A stretch of DNA of 64,000 bases, from NCBI GenBank assembly GCA_022749755.1, contig CM040450.1, forward strand, positions 11,926,913-11,990,912, read 5' to 3'. The DNA is from Azadirachta indica (lineage: Eukaryota > Streptophyta > Magnoliopsida > Sapindales > Meliaceae). Shown here piece by piece: positions 21,736 to 34,846 of this stretch. The translations under genes and the position numbers were made by a program. Numbering within the stretch: the first letter of the stretch is position 1; each line of letters starts with the position of its first letter. The notes below the pieces were generated by a model that saw only the letters and a program-made list of their open reading frames with translations, ran no database searches and was not told the origin of the DNA.

Positions 21736-23833
21736 TGTTTAACTCATATTTTTTATATAATGAATATATAAACTCAGTTTTAAAAAAATTTAAAATAAAT
21801 AAATTTTTAAATAAAATATTTTCTGATTTCTAACTATAAACGTGAATAAAATATCAAGACAAAAATTTTGAACATGCATCCATAAAAAAAAATAACACAT
21901 TAAATCTTTTACTATCAACAATTTCGAATAATTGATTCTATGCGTACTTTAAGGACATCTCTAAAATTGGTAATTTACGGATATTATTCTCTAAACTGTT
22001 GCCCTGAGCCATTAGTGCTTGCAATAACTATAGCTATCGTATTTTTATTTACCATGTTATTTCATGTTTATATTTATATTATCATAATTTTCTTTTTGTC
22101 TTTTCCTCTCCTTTTTCTCCCGTCTTTTCTCTTTCCCTCGTCTTTTTCGTGTACTACTTCTAAATTTTAACAAACTGATTATGAATAGTAATTAATAAAT
22201 ATATATAGGTCCACCACAGCCTCCAAATTCTATACCTTTTATTTTTCTAAAATAGTATTATATTGTTTATAATTTCTTTAAAATACTCCTATTTATTAAA
22301 AATATCAACAAAGATAGATAATGTGATGAGGCTAATATATTTATAGAAAATCACAGTCCCAAATGTAAATTATTTATAGTTATATTTTAAGTATACTCAA
22401 TATTTTAACTATTAATATTTTCAAGTCATAAATCCGTGTAAAAATTATCTTATTGAATAATCATTCACATGAAAACTTAATTTTTTTTTATTTTTTTAAC
22501 AAGTAAGATTGGAAGTATACTAACAAATTAATCAAATCTCATTGAATTAATGCCAATGAAAAGTATACCGAAGAAGTAAAAATTTGCATAAGAACATAAT
22601 TGATTTGTTTTCTGGTTTTGGTTCAAAGTGATATTAATTAGACAACTCGGCAAGAGATATACTTCCAAGTAAGAAAAGAGAGAGTTACTGGACTTTCTAA
22701 CTGATGCTTGTGCTGGGGATTTGGTTGGTAGTGATAATGGTAGTGGTTGTGGGCCAATAAATGGAGGAAAATAATGTTTTAATGTTTTCTAAACAACTTA
22801 TTTATTTTTAATTTTTTTATTTTTTAAAAAGAAAATCCACCCAGATCTGATTAATATTTAATAATATAAATATTAAATAATGCTGTGAGGGTGAGGGAGA
22901 CGCCGAAACTTGTGCAGTTGTTGGTTTTTTTTCTCTCTTCTTTTCTTTCAGCCACCTACTGGCTTATTATTTCTTGGTCAATTATACCAAACCAGTCAAT
23001 TTTACTTTTAGAAGTATCTTGCCTCGTTGTTTTGCTATAGTAAAGCAAGGTCTCATTTTGGTCTTCCTCTCTCTCTTTTTTTTCTTTTTTTCAATCCATA
23101 GGACCACAGCACAAGATTAAAACTCCGATTATCTTCATTGTGTAAAATATATCACTCAACCCTTTTTCTTTTACACTTTTTACACACAATGAAATGTTTA
23201 TTATCTAATAGTTTAAAAAATATAATATATTCATCAAAATCAAATAATTGCTACCAAAAATAAATATATTAGTTTTGTAAATTCTCTCTATCATATTTGT
23301 ATTAGGATCATGATTCTTACTATATAAATTATTCATTTTGAAGTCTCAAAGAAGTTATCATGAATGTGGAGTAAGATATTTAATTATTATCAAAAACCAT
23401 TTATTTATTATTTACTCACAAAAAAGGATCTAATAATTATTTATTTTAAATTAAATGTAACCCCAACACTTATTCATCTTGAAAAATATGGGATCTCCTC
23501 GTATATAAGAATAAAGTCGTGAATTAAAATAAGGGTTTCTTTATTTGACTTGTCAACTTAAATAAATAAATAAATATATTGATTATATGAGAATATTAAA
23601 GTCCTGACGTCCTCAGTTATTTATCATATTTTAAAGAAAATTCTATATTTAATATTTTAGCATACAGACAAAGGATACTAGCTGGGAATCAATTCCAACG
23701 ATTTAAGGGCATCTTATTTAGTTTAATTCAAGTTAAAAGGCTCTTACATAAATTTATTCATATAAGTGCAAAATTAAAATATTTGCAACAAAGTTTCGGT
23801 ATTCAAATACCAATTATTCTGAACTGAACATGA
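21736..23833. other. Inverted copy of the SDR2 3' flank
   Basis: No gene seen. It aligns in reverse complement with 7083-9109, for example the CTTTAAGGACATC block near 21,950 and the stretch upstream of 23,826. A short part near 22,370-22,920 is not shared and looks like an AT-rich insertion. Confidence 0.65.
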
Positions 23834-24166
23834 TCAAGAAACAGTGGAAAACATTCCCGACGAGGGATTGACAATGGTAAAAGTAAACCTCCATCAACGC
23901 AAAGATTGTGTCCACTCACATAGCCTCATCGCTTGCTAAATAATATCTTCTACCTGCAGAGTAACACCCTTCAGGTTACCACGTCAACCCATCCAATTCT
24001 CAAATTGCTCAGCAGTAAGCCCAGTATATGTAGAAACCATATGTGTTGCGATTCCATAGGGTGACAAGCAATTCACTTTAATTCCAAGTTGCCCTAGCGC
24101 AGCATTTCTTGTAAGCCCTACAACAGCATGTTTTGAACAAGTGTATGTTTGTGAGGCAGAACCAGC
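23834..24166 (-). pseudogene. SDR6: 5'-truncated short-chain dehydrogenase fragment
   Basis: Only the C-terminal part is left, from just before the Y-T-C-S-K active-site segment to the stop (23834-23836). There are small deletions (A-V-E lost from A-A-V-E-L; about 25 bp around the A-L-Y-L segment) and an insertion before the G-G-F-T end. The match stops near 24,166; the glycine motif, catalytic Asn and Ser are absent. Closest to SDR2. Confidence 0.88.
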
Positions 24167-24620
24167 AAGAAATGATCTCAATATTAAACTACCGTTAACA
24201 TATAAAAGTTCATCTCAATATTAAACTCTAGCGAAGATAAGTTTGAGAGGGAGATAGTATCTCTACAATAAAGAGTCTTAAATAAAGAGAATTAACTAGT
24301 TGGTACTTAGAAGAAACTTTATTTATTGTAAATTATATGAAAAGAGTGTTAAGAGAAAAGATGAGGGGACACGCAAAAAAAGTTATAGGAAAAAGTAAGA
24401 GATATTGAGAGAAAAGAGAATGATAAATAACAAAAACTTTATTTATATTGTGATAATCCTATTTGTTAAGGATTAATAAAATCTTCTCCCTATATTCAGC
24501 TTGTGGTTATACGCTGAACCACATAAATTTTGGTTTCTTATTGCTTTACCCTAACTTATTTTATATCGAATTTTCAATTTACATCGTTGACCGGATTTTT
24601 GCGTCAACATAAGTTGTAAT
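24167..24620 (+). mobile_element. Probable copia-type LTR 3' part
   Basis: Begins where SDR6 breaks off. It carries a segment near 24,510-24,545 (GTGGTTATACGCTGAACCAC) that resembles a conserved part of many plant Ty1/copia LTRs, then a CATCGTTGACCGG stretch. No coding domain. Recognition is by motif only. Confidence 0.4.
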
Positions 24621-24691
24621 GTGAAAATCTACATTATTAAATATGAGTTAAAACACATATTCAGGTAAGTTTTTAGCGAAAATATAAATAA

Positions 24692-25562
24692 GGATATTTT
24701 ACTTAACTCTCCTGGCTTTTGAAGAAAGTTGATATACTTTCTTAAATTTTTGAAAAAGACAAAATACTCTCTTAGGTTTTGAAAACAGTCAAGATAGTCT
24801 CAGATTTACTATTTACATTTTAAGTTAACTATTTTACCTCTTCACTATTAAAAATATATAAAATAATTGTATTACTTTTATTTTTTACTTAATAATAAAT
24901 ATAATATTATTGTATTATAATATTTTAACATAATTGTATAATTATATAATTGTATATTTTAAAAGTAATATAATTGTATTACTTTTAAAAATTATAATAA
25001 TATTTTAACCCTTAAATATTTCTTTCTTTCAAAATTTATAATCAAATATTTATATCTATTATTATAATTTTAAAATGTATTATATTATTAAAATAATTTA
25101 TTTAAAAAATTATTCATAACTAATTGTACAATTTTATATAACATAAAATTTATTGTTAAAATTTCGTAAGTGTTTACACAATCATACATAGACAATATTA
25201 ATTATATATAATTTTTAAATAAATTATTTTAATAATATGATATATTTTAGAAATTATATATAATAGATATAAATATTTGATTATAAATTTTGAAAGAAAG
25301 AAATAATTAAAGGTTAAAATATTATTATAATGTTTAAATTTGATTGTTAAAATAAGATTATATTAATTATTAAATAAAAATAAAAATAATATAATTATTT
25401 TATATATTTTTAATAGTGGAGGGATAAAATAGTCAAATTAAAATATAAATAGTAACTTTGTAGGGATATTTTGACCTTTCTTAAAATGTAGGAATATATT
25501 ATTTTTTTTTTGAGAGTATCTTGACTTTTTCCCAAAATTTAAGGGATAAAACAAAATATCCC
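24692..25562. mobile_element. Palindromic (foldback) AT-rich element
   Basis: The two halves are imperfect reverse complements over most of their length: GGATATTTTACTT at the left pairs with AAAACAAAATATCC at the right, followed by matched blocks with AGTCAAGATA, ACTATTTACATTTTAA, and CACTATTAAAAATATATAAA on both arms. Centre near 25,125. No gene. A non-autonomous inverted-repeat element. Confidence 0.65.
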
Positions 25563-26121
25563 ATATATTATTACCAGCCACCTTGAGAAATGGTAATTGG
25601 CAATTTCATTACCCAATGAATGCCCATGATTTCACATGATACTTAATTTTATTTTTTTCTGCATTCCAGTATTTGCATTTTTTATTTGTTAAAATTCGAT
25701 AAGTCTGCATTTTTGTTAGGATATATTGGGGTAATAATATTTGGGTGTCGTCAGTGTTATATAAGTACATTTTTATTCGTTAGACCATACGATTGAATAA
25801 TTATTGGTCGACTTATGTGACTATTTCTTGAAACCTTTGGTTTTCCCATCAACACCGAAAAAACAAAAGGGAGTTTTGGTGGCAAAATCTCTTTGTAAAT
25901 ATCTCCCCGTACAGATTAAGGCAACGTTCAACTTCTATATTTTATTTGTGAGTCCAAAAAGAGCAACGATAATAGCATATTATATTTGTCTCTACTACTA
26001 TCACTGTCCTATAAACTCCTTATCATAATTGATCGAGCAGACATCCAACGCAACCAAAGCATTTTACTTTTCTTAATTTGTCCAACTCTTAGAAGCCGAG
26101 TTTCATATTTTTGACGAAAAG
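25563..26121 (+). promoter_or_regulatory. SDR7 upstream region
   Basis: A likely TATA box CTATAAAC at about 26,009-26,016 lies about 110 bp before the ATG. No other motif could be named. The first 300 bp are ordinary AT-rich spacer. Confidence 0.5.
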
Positions 26122-27098
26122 ATGAACAGTTCTTCATCCGCAGCACCCGGAAAAAGGTAAGTAATCTAATTCCAGTATTAATTTTACGGTTCTGATCCAT
26201 AGAATAAATGCCCAAATCATTGATTTTGCTCTCTTTAGTGTCAGAATGTTCAATACCCTACTGCCCTTCATCTTAATTAGCAGTATTTTGCCACTGTCTT
26301 TCGATCGTTCTCAGATTAGAAGGCAAAGTAGCAATCATCACCGGTGGAGCAAGCGGAATTGGAGCAACCGCAGCGCAAATTTTCCATGATAATGGTGCCA
26401 AGGTTGTGATATCTGATATCCAGGATAAACTTGGCCAAGCCCTTGCTGATAAGCTAGGGGAAGGTGTTAGCTACATCCATTGCGACATATCAAATGAAAA
26501 TGATGTGATCAATCTTGTTGATACAACCGTGGCTAAATATGGAAAGCTTGATATCATGTACAACAACGCAGGCATTCTTGATCGTAGCTTCGGAAGCATT
26601 TTGGACACTCCAAAGTCTGATCTAGAACGCTTACTTTCTGTTAACACCATTGGTGGTTTCTTAGGAGCCAAACATGCTGCAAGAGTCATGGTACCAAAGC
26701 AAAAGGGTTGCATATTGTTTACAGCAAGTGCCTCTACACAAATTGCAGGACTTGGCTCTCCTGCTTATACAGTGTCCAAATATGGGGTGGTAGCACTAGT
26801 AAAGAGCTTGGCAGCAGAGCTTGGACAGTATGGTATAAGAGTAAATTGTGTATCACCTTACGGATTGGCAACCGGAATGTCAACTGCCGGTGGAGTTGAT
26901 CCAGCATTAATAGAATCATCAATGAGCGAGATGGGTAATTTAAAAGGGCAAGTTCTGAAAACCGATGGCATTGCAAATGCTGCGCTTTACTTGGCTAGTG
27001 ATGAAGCTAGTTATGTGAGCGGGCAAAACCTTGTAGTCGATGGAGGATTCAGCGTTCTCAATCCTACCATCATGAAAGCTTATAATCTTATCAAGTAA
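26122..27098 (+). CDS. SDR7: NAD-dependent short-chain dehydrogenase/reductase
   Basis: Exon 1 is 26122-26156 and exon 2 is 26315-27098, with a GT-AG intron of 158 bp in the conserved phase-2 place; 272 aa. Visible: TGGASGIG 21-28, Asp46 (NAD preference), CDI 68-70, YNNAG 94-98, Asn122, Ser150, Tyr163 and Lys167. The start was chosen by matching the first exons of the other copies; the frame is open from the acceptor to the stop. Unlike SDR1-6 it has the YNNAG and C-I-L-F-T-A-S-A motifs of the second subfamily. Ends in A-Y-N-L-I-K with no extension. Probably cytosolic; substrate unknown. Confidence 0.92.
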
Positions 27099-27457
27099 TT
27101 TGAGCTTTTGGTTATGCAAATCTGAATATGAGTTCTATGTTTCGCTGATGCGGAAAATAAACAAATCGAGGATTTTTTTTACTGTAAGAGCATCAAGTCA
27201 AAAGTCTAAAATTGGGAGCTTAGTAAGTGTTGAATGATAAGCAAATCGTCTGAACGCAATTCCCTGTACTTCACAGATTCATTTGGCAGAAGCTAGTAGA
27301 GAATGTTTAAAATAAGTACGTGGGAATGTGCTGAGCACAACAATTTTGACGGAGTCATCATTTTTAATGTCCACGAAACGACAGTTTGAATTGATCACTC
27401 TATCTCTCTTTTTCAAATTTTATTTGGTAATATTTTGCTAAATAGATATTTTCTACT
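27099..27457. other. SDR7 3' flank and start of the SDR8 distal flank
   Basis: No gene seen. The part from about 27,320 to 27,440 (GTGCTGAG and following) matches 34,330-34,450, upstream of SDR9, so it belongs to the SDR8/SDR9 duplication unit. Confidence 0.55.
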
Positions 27458-28657
27458 GATATTGAGGGATGGATGCCCCCCTTATATTTAGGTTAATAAA
27501 TAAATACTCCTATATTTAGAGAAAGAGAAATACTCCTTGTGTTCGGGTATACAGGGAACTAGCCTGAATTTTTTTTTTTGCTTTAGTTGATCAATTTAAT
27601 TATTATTATTTATATCCCTAAACTTTTATAAAATAATAAAAATAATATATGCTTTACTTAATTATAATAATTTAGTCTTTATTTCAATATTTTTTATAAT
27701 ACATTTTAACTATAATGATTTAGTCCCCATTTTAATATTTTTAACAATATACTTAGAAATAAATAATTTTTTGAATTTATTTCAATAAAAAATTTAGAAA
27801 AGAAAATACTATTATTAAAAAATTCAAACAATAATTTATATGAAACTCAAATGCTAAAATATTTCTAACCCTCTTCTTTTACTCGGTAATAATTTGATAT
27901 TTAGTTATCAAAAAAATTTAAATATTTTTTAACATTTATTTTTATATATAATATGTTTATTTCAAAGACTATGTTAAATATCTTATATTTTCTTAAGAAA
28001 AATTATGAAAATGTAAATAAGAAAGTATAAAAATAAGAAAATATAGTGTCATTTGTTAATAAAATTAGTAATCATATGTTTTGTGTCTTATTAACTAATA
28101 TAATTTAATTTTAATTACTAATTTTATTAACAAATAGCACCAAATTCTCTTCTTTATACTATTTTATTTAAATTTTCATAATTTTTCAAGAAAATATAAT
28201 GGATTTAATATAGTTTTTTAAATAAATGTGTTATATATAAAAATAAAATGTTAAAAAAGATTTCAATTAAATTTTGTTAATAATTAAATATCAAATTATT
28301 ATTAAAGAAAAGAAAAAAATTAGAAATATTTTAGCATATGATTTGACTTATTATTTGAATTTTTAATAATAGTATTTCTTTTCTTTTATTGAAATAATAA
28401 ATTAAAAAATTTATTTAGTTCTCGGTATATTATATAAAATATTAAAATAGTGACTAAATTGTTATAGTTAAAAAAAATATATTGTGAAAACATTAAAATA
28501 GAGACTAAAGTTTTATAATTAAATAAAGTATATATTACTTTGTTATTTTATAAAGGTTTAGGAATACAAATGATAATAATTTAATAGGTCAACAGATATA
28601 AAATTTAAGGGCATATCTGCCTATTTGTTCAAACGTGAGGGAATATCCGTCAATATT
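27458..28657. mobile_element. Large foldback element, about 1.2 kb, arms near 600 bp
   Basis: One continuous inverted repeat. GATATTGAGGGAT at 27,458 pairs with the end at 28,657. Close to the centre, 22-nt perfect arms at 28051-28072 and 28113-28134 enclose a 40-nt loop. Most blocks between are matched on both arms with scattered changes, such as the TTTATAAAATAA and CTATTATTAAAAA stretches. No gene inside. It splits the upstream region shared by SDR8 and SDR9, so it inserted after that duplication. Confidence 0.75.
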
Positions 28658-29529
28658 TCTATTTTCTAATAAGTTGTCAATTAAGATTTCTGAGGTATAA
28701 ATATGACTCAAATATAAATTTGGTTAATATATTTATTTTTTTGTTTGAAATATTTAAATATAAATGTTAAGTTATTTGTTTTTATAAAAATAAAAAATCA
28801 AAAATAATATGTTAATATATATGCCTTATAAAATCTGAAATTGATATATTAAATTGTTGGCATATTAAAAAAATAAATTAAGGATATTATTTATAAATAA
28901 AATATTTAATTCCTTTGAACATTTGATTATTGATATTTAAGTTAAAATTCAGATATAAGTTAAAAATAAATACTTGTTAAATATTTGAATAATTTTATTT
29001 AAAACTTAAGCTCAAAAAATAAATAGGCCCTTGCAGTAGAATTTTAATATTAGTATAACGTTAAATCACCGCCCAGGCTGCATAGCGTGACATTATTTTA
29101 TCAGTTATTGGATTAAATTAACCAAACAATTGTCGTTAAAAAAAAACCTAAAAACTGATATTTGATTTTTATATTTCAGTATATCACGTCTGTATGAGAA
29201 AATATATATTTTGGCGTCTGGAGATTTGACTTTTGTAATATATCCCGGATATTTCGCATATAATAATTTGTCATTGTCATAGTTTACTCTCATATATAAT
29301 TTTGAGTGTAACACTGGCGAAATTATTTTGTCAACAATATTTTATTTAATGAATGAAATTTATATTTGATAGACAACCGTTTAATTTAATAAAGTTGGTC
29401 CTCAGTTCCAAACATATTACCAAATCTTCTTTAAATTCCGCAGGAGTGACATAAGAGACCAATACACAAGCCCAGCCTTAATTTTTCTTTTACTCTTTCC
29501 CCCTGAGTTTCAGATTCTTAAAGGAAAAG
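28658..29529 (+). promoter_or_regulatory. SDR8 upstream region
   Basis: AT-rich. From about 29,085 it matches the region before SDR9 (34,490-34,840), including GGAGATTTGACTTT at about 29,219 and a CACAAGCC stretch shortly before the leader. No TATA box could be fixed. Confidence 0.45.
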
Positions 29530-30717
29530 ATGAAAGGTGATTTCTCTGCATCAACCTGCAAAAGGTAAATGAAGAACAAATTCTCAGTGTATGATTCACA
29601 TACTGTTTCTGTGGAAAACCTCATTCTAAATTATTTAAGCATTTTTATAGATTTAGATTTTAGATATGAATAGTTGAGTTGCTTGGAGCAATCTCCATTT
29701 CATCTGCCAATTACAAATCTTTTCCAGTAACAGCATCTGATTTCTTCTTACAACAAGGATCTACTTCAGCTTTTCTGTCTCTCAAATTTTTTTTTGGGTT
29801 TTCGAAAACCTTAATAATTACGTGTTATCTCATCCAACTTTAGGTTAGAAGGGAAGGTGGCAATCATAACTGGCGGAGCAAGTGGGATTGGAGCAGCTGC
29901 GGCGGAACTTTTCCATGAAAATGGTGCCAGAGTTGTTGTAGCCGATGTCCAGGATGAACTTGGCAAAGCCCTCGCTGAAAAGCTAGGGGAAAATGTTTGC
30001 TACTTCCATTGTGATGTATCAAACGAAGATGATATCATCAATCTTGTTGACAATGCCGTGGCTAAATATGGAAAACTCGATATCATGTACAATAATGCAG
30101 GCATTCTTGGCCGTATATCCGGGAGCATTTTGGACACACCAAAATCTGAAGTAGATCGCTTGCTTGCTGTTAACACAATTGGTGGCTTCTTAGGAGCCAA
30201 ACATGCTGCAAGAGTGATGATACCACAGCGCAAAGGTTGCATATTGTTTACAGCAAGTGCTTGCACAGCAATTGCAGGACTAGGTTCTCCTGCTTATACT
30301 GTATCCAAATATGGGACTATAGCACTAGTGAAAAGCTTGGCAACTGAGCTCGGACAGCATGGTATAAGAGTAAATTGCATCTCGCCTTATGCTGTGGCAA
30401 CAGGAATGACGACCAAGAATGGTTTAGTTGATTCAACAATAGTAGAAGCAATAACAAGCGAGATGGGTAATCTGAGAGGGCAAGTTCTGAAACCTGAGGG
30501 CATTGCAGACGCTGCACTTTACTTGGCTAGTGAAGAAGCCAGTTATGTGAGCGGGCTAAACCTTGTGGTTGATGGAGGATTCAGTGTTGTGAATCCTACC
30601 ATGACGAAGATTTCAAATCCTTACCAATTAATCGGGGTTTTCATTGATGGATGTCGAAGTGTACTGTACGTATTATTCATTACGATTATTTGTTTGATTC
30701 GGAAATTCAGAAAGTAA
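29530..30717 (+). CDS. SDR8: short-chain dehydrogenase with hydrophobic C-terminal tail
   Basis: Exon 1 is 29530-29564 and exon 2 is 29844-30717 (GT-AG intron of 279 bp); 302 aa. Visible: TGGASGIG 21-28, Asp46, CDV 68-70, YNNAG 94-98, Asn122, Ser150, Tyr163 and Lys167. After the usual family end (N-P-T-M at 262) the protein runs on for about 30 residues and finishes with a hydrophobic stretch, VLYVLFITIICLI (285-297), then RKFRK. This looks like a short tail anchor facing the cytosol, so the enzyme may sit on a membrane, unlike its neighbours. The hydrophobic stretch is short (13 residues), so membrane insertion is an inference. SDR9 has the same tail. Confidence 0.92.
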
Positions 30718-33700
30718 ACCAAGAAGAAGGTTATATCTGTTAATTGCTGCTGATATGTAACAAAGTTAAATTGTAACTTTTGCTTTATGGGTTGTTAATT
30801 ATTTGTCAAATATATATTGGACATTTATACGAGTTTTATTTGTTCGAAAAAAATAATAGGCACACAGGGCGTGTTAATTTGATGATGCTTACTAATATTT
30901 AATTACATGTTATGACTTACAGTATTGTATTGAGTAATTTACTTTAAGATAGGGTATAACCCTCATATGAACAGGTATTATGCCATTGAAAAGGTTATTA
31001 ATTATAATGTGATTATAATAATATGTCTTGTTGTATTATCTATTAATTCTGGTTGCCGGTTTTGCATTCTAATTTGTTACGAAGTTCTGATTTTACTCCT
31101 TTTGACGAGCCTATTTTTGGGCTTGTGCTCCTAATTTCTACTCTTCTAATTATTCATTAATAATATTGGTTTAAACTTTGCTTGGAGATTACTTAAAAAA
31201 TATATATTTATATTAATTCATATAAATAATGAATCTAACTAAATAAATTATTATTAGTTTAATAGTTCAAACTAATTATATTAGTTAAAACTAGCTAGCA
31301 ATAAAGTTGGAGGGTAAAAAAATATTCTTTTCATGGACGCGAATCACAGGATTAGGTCAAAGAGACCCTAGTCAAGGCCAAGTGATAATTAATTTGTTTC
31401 TTCAGTGTCCATACTTTTATAATCGGTTAGTAGATTTCAATTTACTTGAAATTAAAAAATAGAGATTATGGTGCAAATTCACCTAAATCTTTAAGAACTT
31501 AAATATTAACATAGTTTTAACTAGATATAAATATACAAAAAATTTATAAGAAGTAACGTAATAATATTAGATTATTGACACATTAATTTATATAAAATTA
31601 CAGTTAAATTTTAATTAATAGTAGTAGAATCATTGTGGTGGGGTTGGAAAGATTTTGTGATATATGATATAGTTGAGAATTGAGATGGTGGGGTTTAATA
31701 AAATAGCTTAGGATGATGATGATGGTATGAGATGAGAAAAATATAATAATTTTAATGATTTATAATTTTAATTAATAGTTGACAGTTCATCCAGATCTTT
31801 TCCAATCTATTTACGAATTTTTTTAATTCAATTTAAATGTCTTACATAAATAATAAATTAAAAAAATTAAGAAAATTAAAATATCAAGTTGATTTGTATT
31901 ACACAAAAAGAAGATAAGATGTCAAACAACTGCGAGGATAAAATGTCAAATGTATGAAAATTTCACTTTTCCAAAATTTTTAATCATTCTCTTAACTAAA
32001 ATTAAATTAGAACACAATAACCGTTAACAGATATACAAAGAAATAGAACATAAAAATTCCTTAAAGCCTCAATTATAATGCTATAAATTTATGGTACTTG
32101 ATAAATTTGTTCACTCACCATCGTCACATAATCTTACAATTAAGAGATTTAAGTATTTTTATTTTACAGTCATTATAAGTTAAAAATTATTATATTGTAA
32201 TTTCAAACAAATATTATTAATTAATTATCTTTTATGAAGAGTTAATTACTAAACCGTGGTTCTTTTGTTCCCTCAAACTCTTAAAATTTATTAGCAAGAA
32301 AGAGTAGTGGTAAAAAAAAAATAGTGGAGTCTAGAAGGTCTCAGTATTTCAAATCCTACAAAAATTTTTAAATTTATGTATAATTTATTTATTTATATTT
32401 TATACTTACAAAACAAAGTTTTGCATTTTAATCTTTATAGCTTTTATATTGCTATTATACGTGATTTTATTCATTTTTGAGATCAGTAAACAAATATATA
32501 GACATAATTCATATTTTTTTAGTAAATAAAAGAACGTATGAACATAATTAAGCACCCACAATTTCAACTATAAGATAATTGTAAATAAAATTAAGATACA
32601 TTTGGCAATAAATTTATCATCTTGTAATCTAGCTTTTAAAATCTTCGTTTATTTGGTTAAGGGAATATGTCGTAATTGGATGAATGATGAAAAAAGATAA
32701 TTTTAACTTTCAATATATGCCCAAAATGATTAACTTTTTACCTTTCTAGTGGTGTCTTCTAGACCCTGGACATGGAATATATTTTAATATAACCCATGAA
32801 AGTCTATGTGTACTATATATATGCCCATATTTTAGAACTTTGGGTTTTACGTTGAAGTTTTATTTTGAGAATTTAAAGTTTTTATTCAATAAATTAACGT
32901 CAGGTTTAATGAAAATTTTATTTAAGAATTTCAGGTTCTATTTTTAATAATCGTTATATGAAATTTTAAGTCAATTTAAAATTTTACCATAGAACTTCAA
33001 GTTTTAATCACCTCTCTTTTTTCAAGTTTCAGATTGCAATTAATAAAAATATTTCACAGTATTGATAATAATATAACTTGAAAAATAAATGTTAATATTA
33101 CAACTAATATTAAAAATAATACCGAATAGTATATACTAATGAAAAATAATAAAAGCAGAAAGTATACCATCCTTATTTAATAGCAATCACAAAATATACT
33201 TATAATATAATTACTGTAAAAGCAATCATATAATCACAATTATATTAAACAAAAATAACATATAAAAATAATATAATTTAAAAAAAAAAAATTAACTAAT
33301 AATATAAAAAATTAAATAAAGAATTTTGTTAATAAGATATTGTAAATAAATTGAAATATAAAAAAATTTAAATTATTCAAAGTTTAATTCAAATCGTTCA
33401 GGTACGGTTTTGATCTTTAATCATTTGCAGGCTTACGGTTTTGATCTATAAGCATTTTAATGATAATCCAATCATCCTTTAATTTGCGCCTGGTAGATCA
33501 GACTTGTACACAAAACGGCACAAGCTCAACCCAATTAATTTAGACAATTACATTTGACTTATTTTTCAATTAAAAAATAATTTAGATTCGAAAAATAAAA
33601 ATATAGGGGTTCTTTTATCATAAAGTCAAAACTAAATTGAATGTTAAGAATTTTTTTTTTTTTTTGGCCTTCTTAAATTGAGGCTTTTGCAATGTTTAAA

Positions 33701-34010
33701 ATTAGTATATTCATGTCTTATGGCAAGCGTTCAAGCCCCTTAATTAATGGTTTGGGGTCGAATCCAACACTCATATACGAGATTTACTCACTTCTTTGCA
33801 AAAAGAATTCTTTTTTATGCAAGAACAAAACGTCAAAAATGAGTAACTGGGGCAAAGTATTTAAAAAGATAATTAATCACTAATATTTGAAAATTAAATA
33901 ATAAATTAAAAGATTATTAATAACTTTATAAAATTACAGAGTATAATTATATATAAAATTAAAAATTATGTCCACGTCTAAAATACAAATATTATAGTAA
34001 AAATTTTTGA
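30718..34010. other. Long AT-rich intergenic stretch
   Basis: No gene seen in 3.3 kb. The first 150 bp are the SDR8 3' region. The rest is AT-rich spacer without clear repeat boundaries; a 63-codon frame at 33692-33883 has no recognisable features. Confidence 0.5.
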
Positions 34011-34025
34011 AAAACTGGGGGACTG

Positions 34026-34165
34026 GAGCACCGTCAGACCTGCCGACACTCCACCACTGCTTTTAAGCGAAGAACAACAATCTTATTTGGTATGAGTAGT
34101 CAGACCTTGTTGACACTCCACCACTGCTTTTATGTGAAGAGCAACAATTTTATTGGGCGTGAATA
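34026..34165. repeat. Two-copy tandem repeat, unit about 70 bp
   Basis: GACACTCCACCACTGCTTTT occurs twice, each copy preceded by CAGACCT and followed by GAAGA(A/G)CAACAA. The two units differ at about ten positions. It lies about 700 bp before SDR9. Confidence 0.8.
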
Positions 34166-34846
34166 AACTTTTAGTAAATTAAAAAAAAATTGTACTGAAC
34201 AAGACAAATTTCACACTAACCATTACAATGATTATGAAAACTTCTAATATAATTAGAATAATTATAATATAAAATTTTCAGTAGAATTCTATCTGCATCT
34301 TAATTATGTAATGCAGGTAAAATAAAAAAAATGTGCTGAGTAGACCAATTTTGACACGGCCGCACATGTAATTTTCATTAAAGACAATTGAAGTTGATAA
34401 ACCTTTTCTTTTCCTTCAAATTTAATCTTATAGTATGTTATTAAATATTTATTCTAATCAGCTGTCTATTTTGACTTACCTGTAAAATTTATCAATTATG
34501 GAATTAACTTATCTAAACAATTAATATATTAATTATTCGATTCTTGTATTTCGGTCTATCGCGTTGGAGATTTGACTTTGGATGGTAAGTTTTTGAATAT
34601 AGAATTGCTAAAATATATTATAGACAGAATTTTTTTATTTGAGAAATAATAAATGGATTAACCATTTATACAATCCATTGATAATAATTTTATTTTATAA
34701 TTGTTATCCATCAATTTCTAAGATATCCTAACTGTTGTTTAAATTTCGTGGCTATGGATGAAAGAAGAACCAAACCCACAAGCCAAGCCTTTTACCCTTC
34801 TTCATCTAACTAATCCCTTCTGGGTTTTAGATTTTTGAGGAAAAAG
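34166..34846 (+). promoter_or_regulatory. SDR9 upstream region
   Basis: Matches the split SDR8 upstream region (27,320-27,440 plus 29,085-29,529), here without the foldback element. Shares GGAGATTTGACTTT (about 34,565) and the CACAAGCCAAGCC leader with SDR8. No clear TATA box. Confidence 0.45.
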
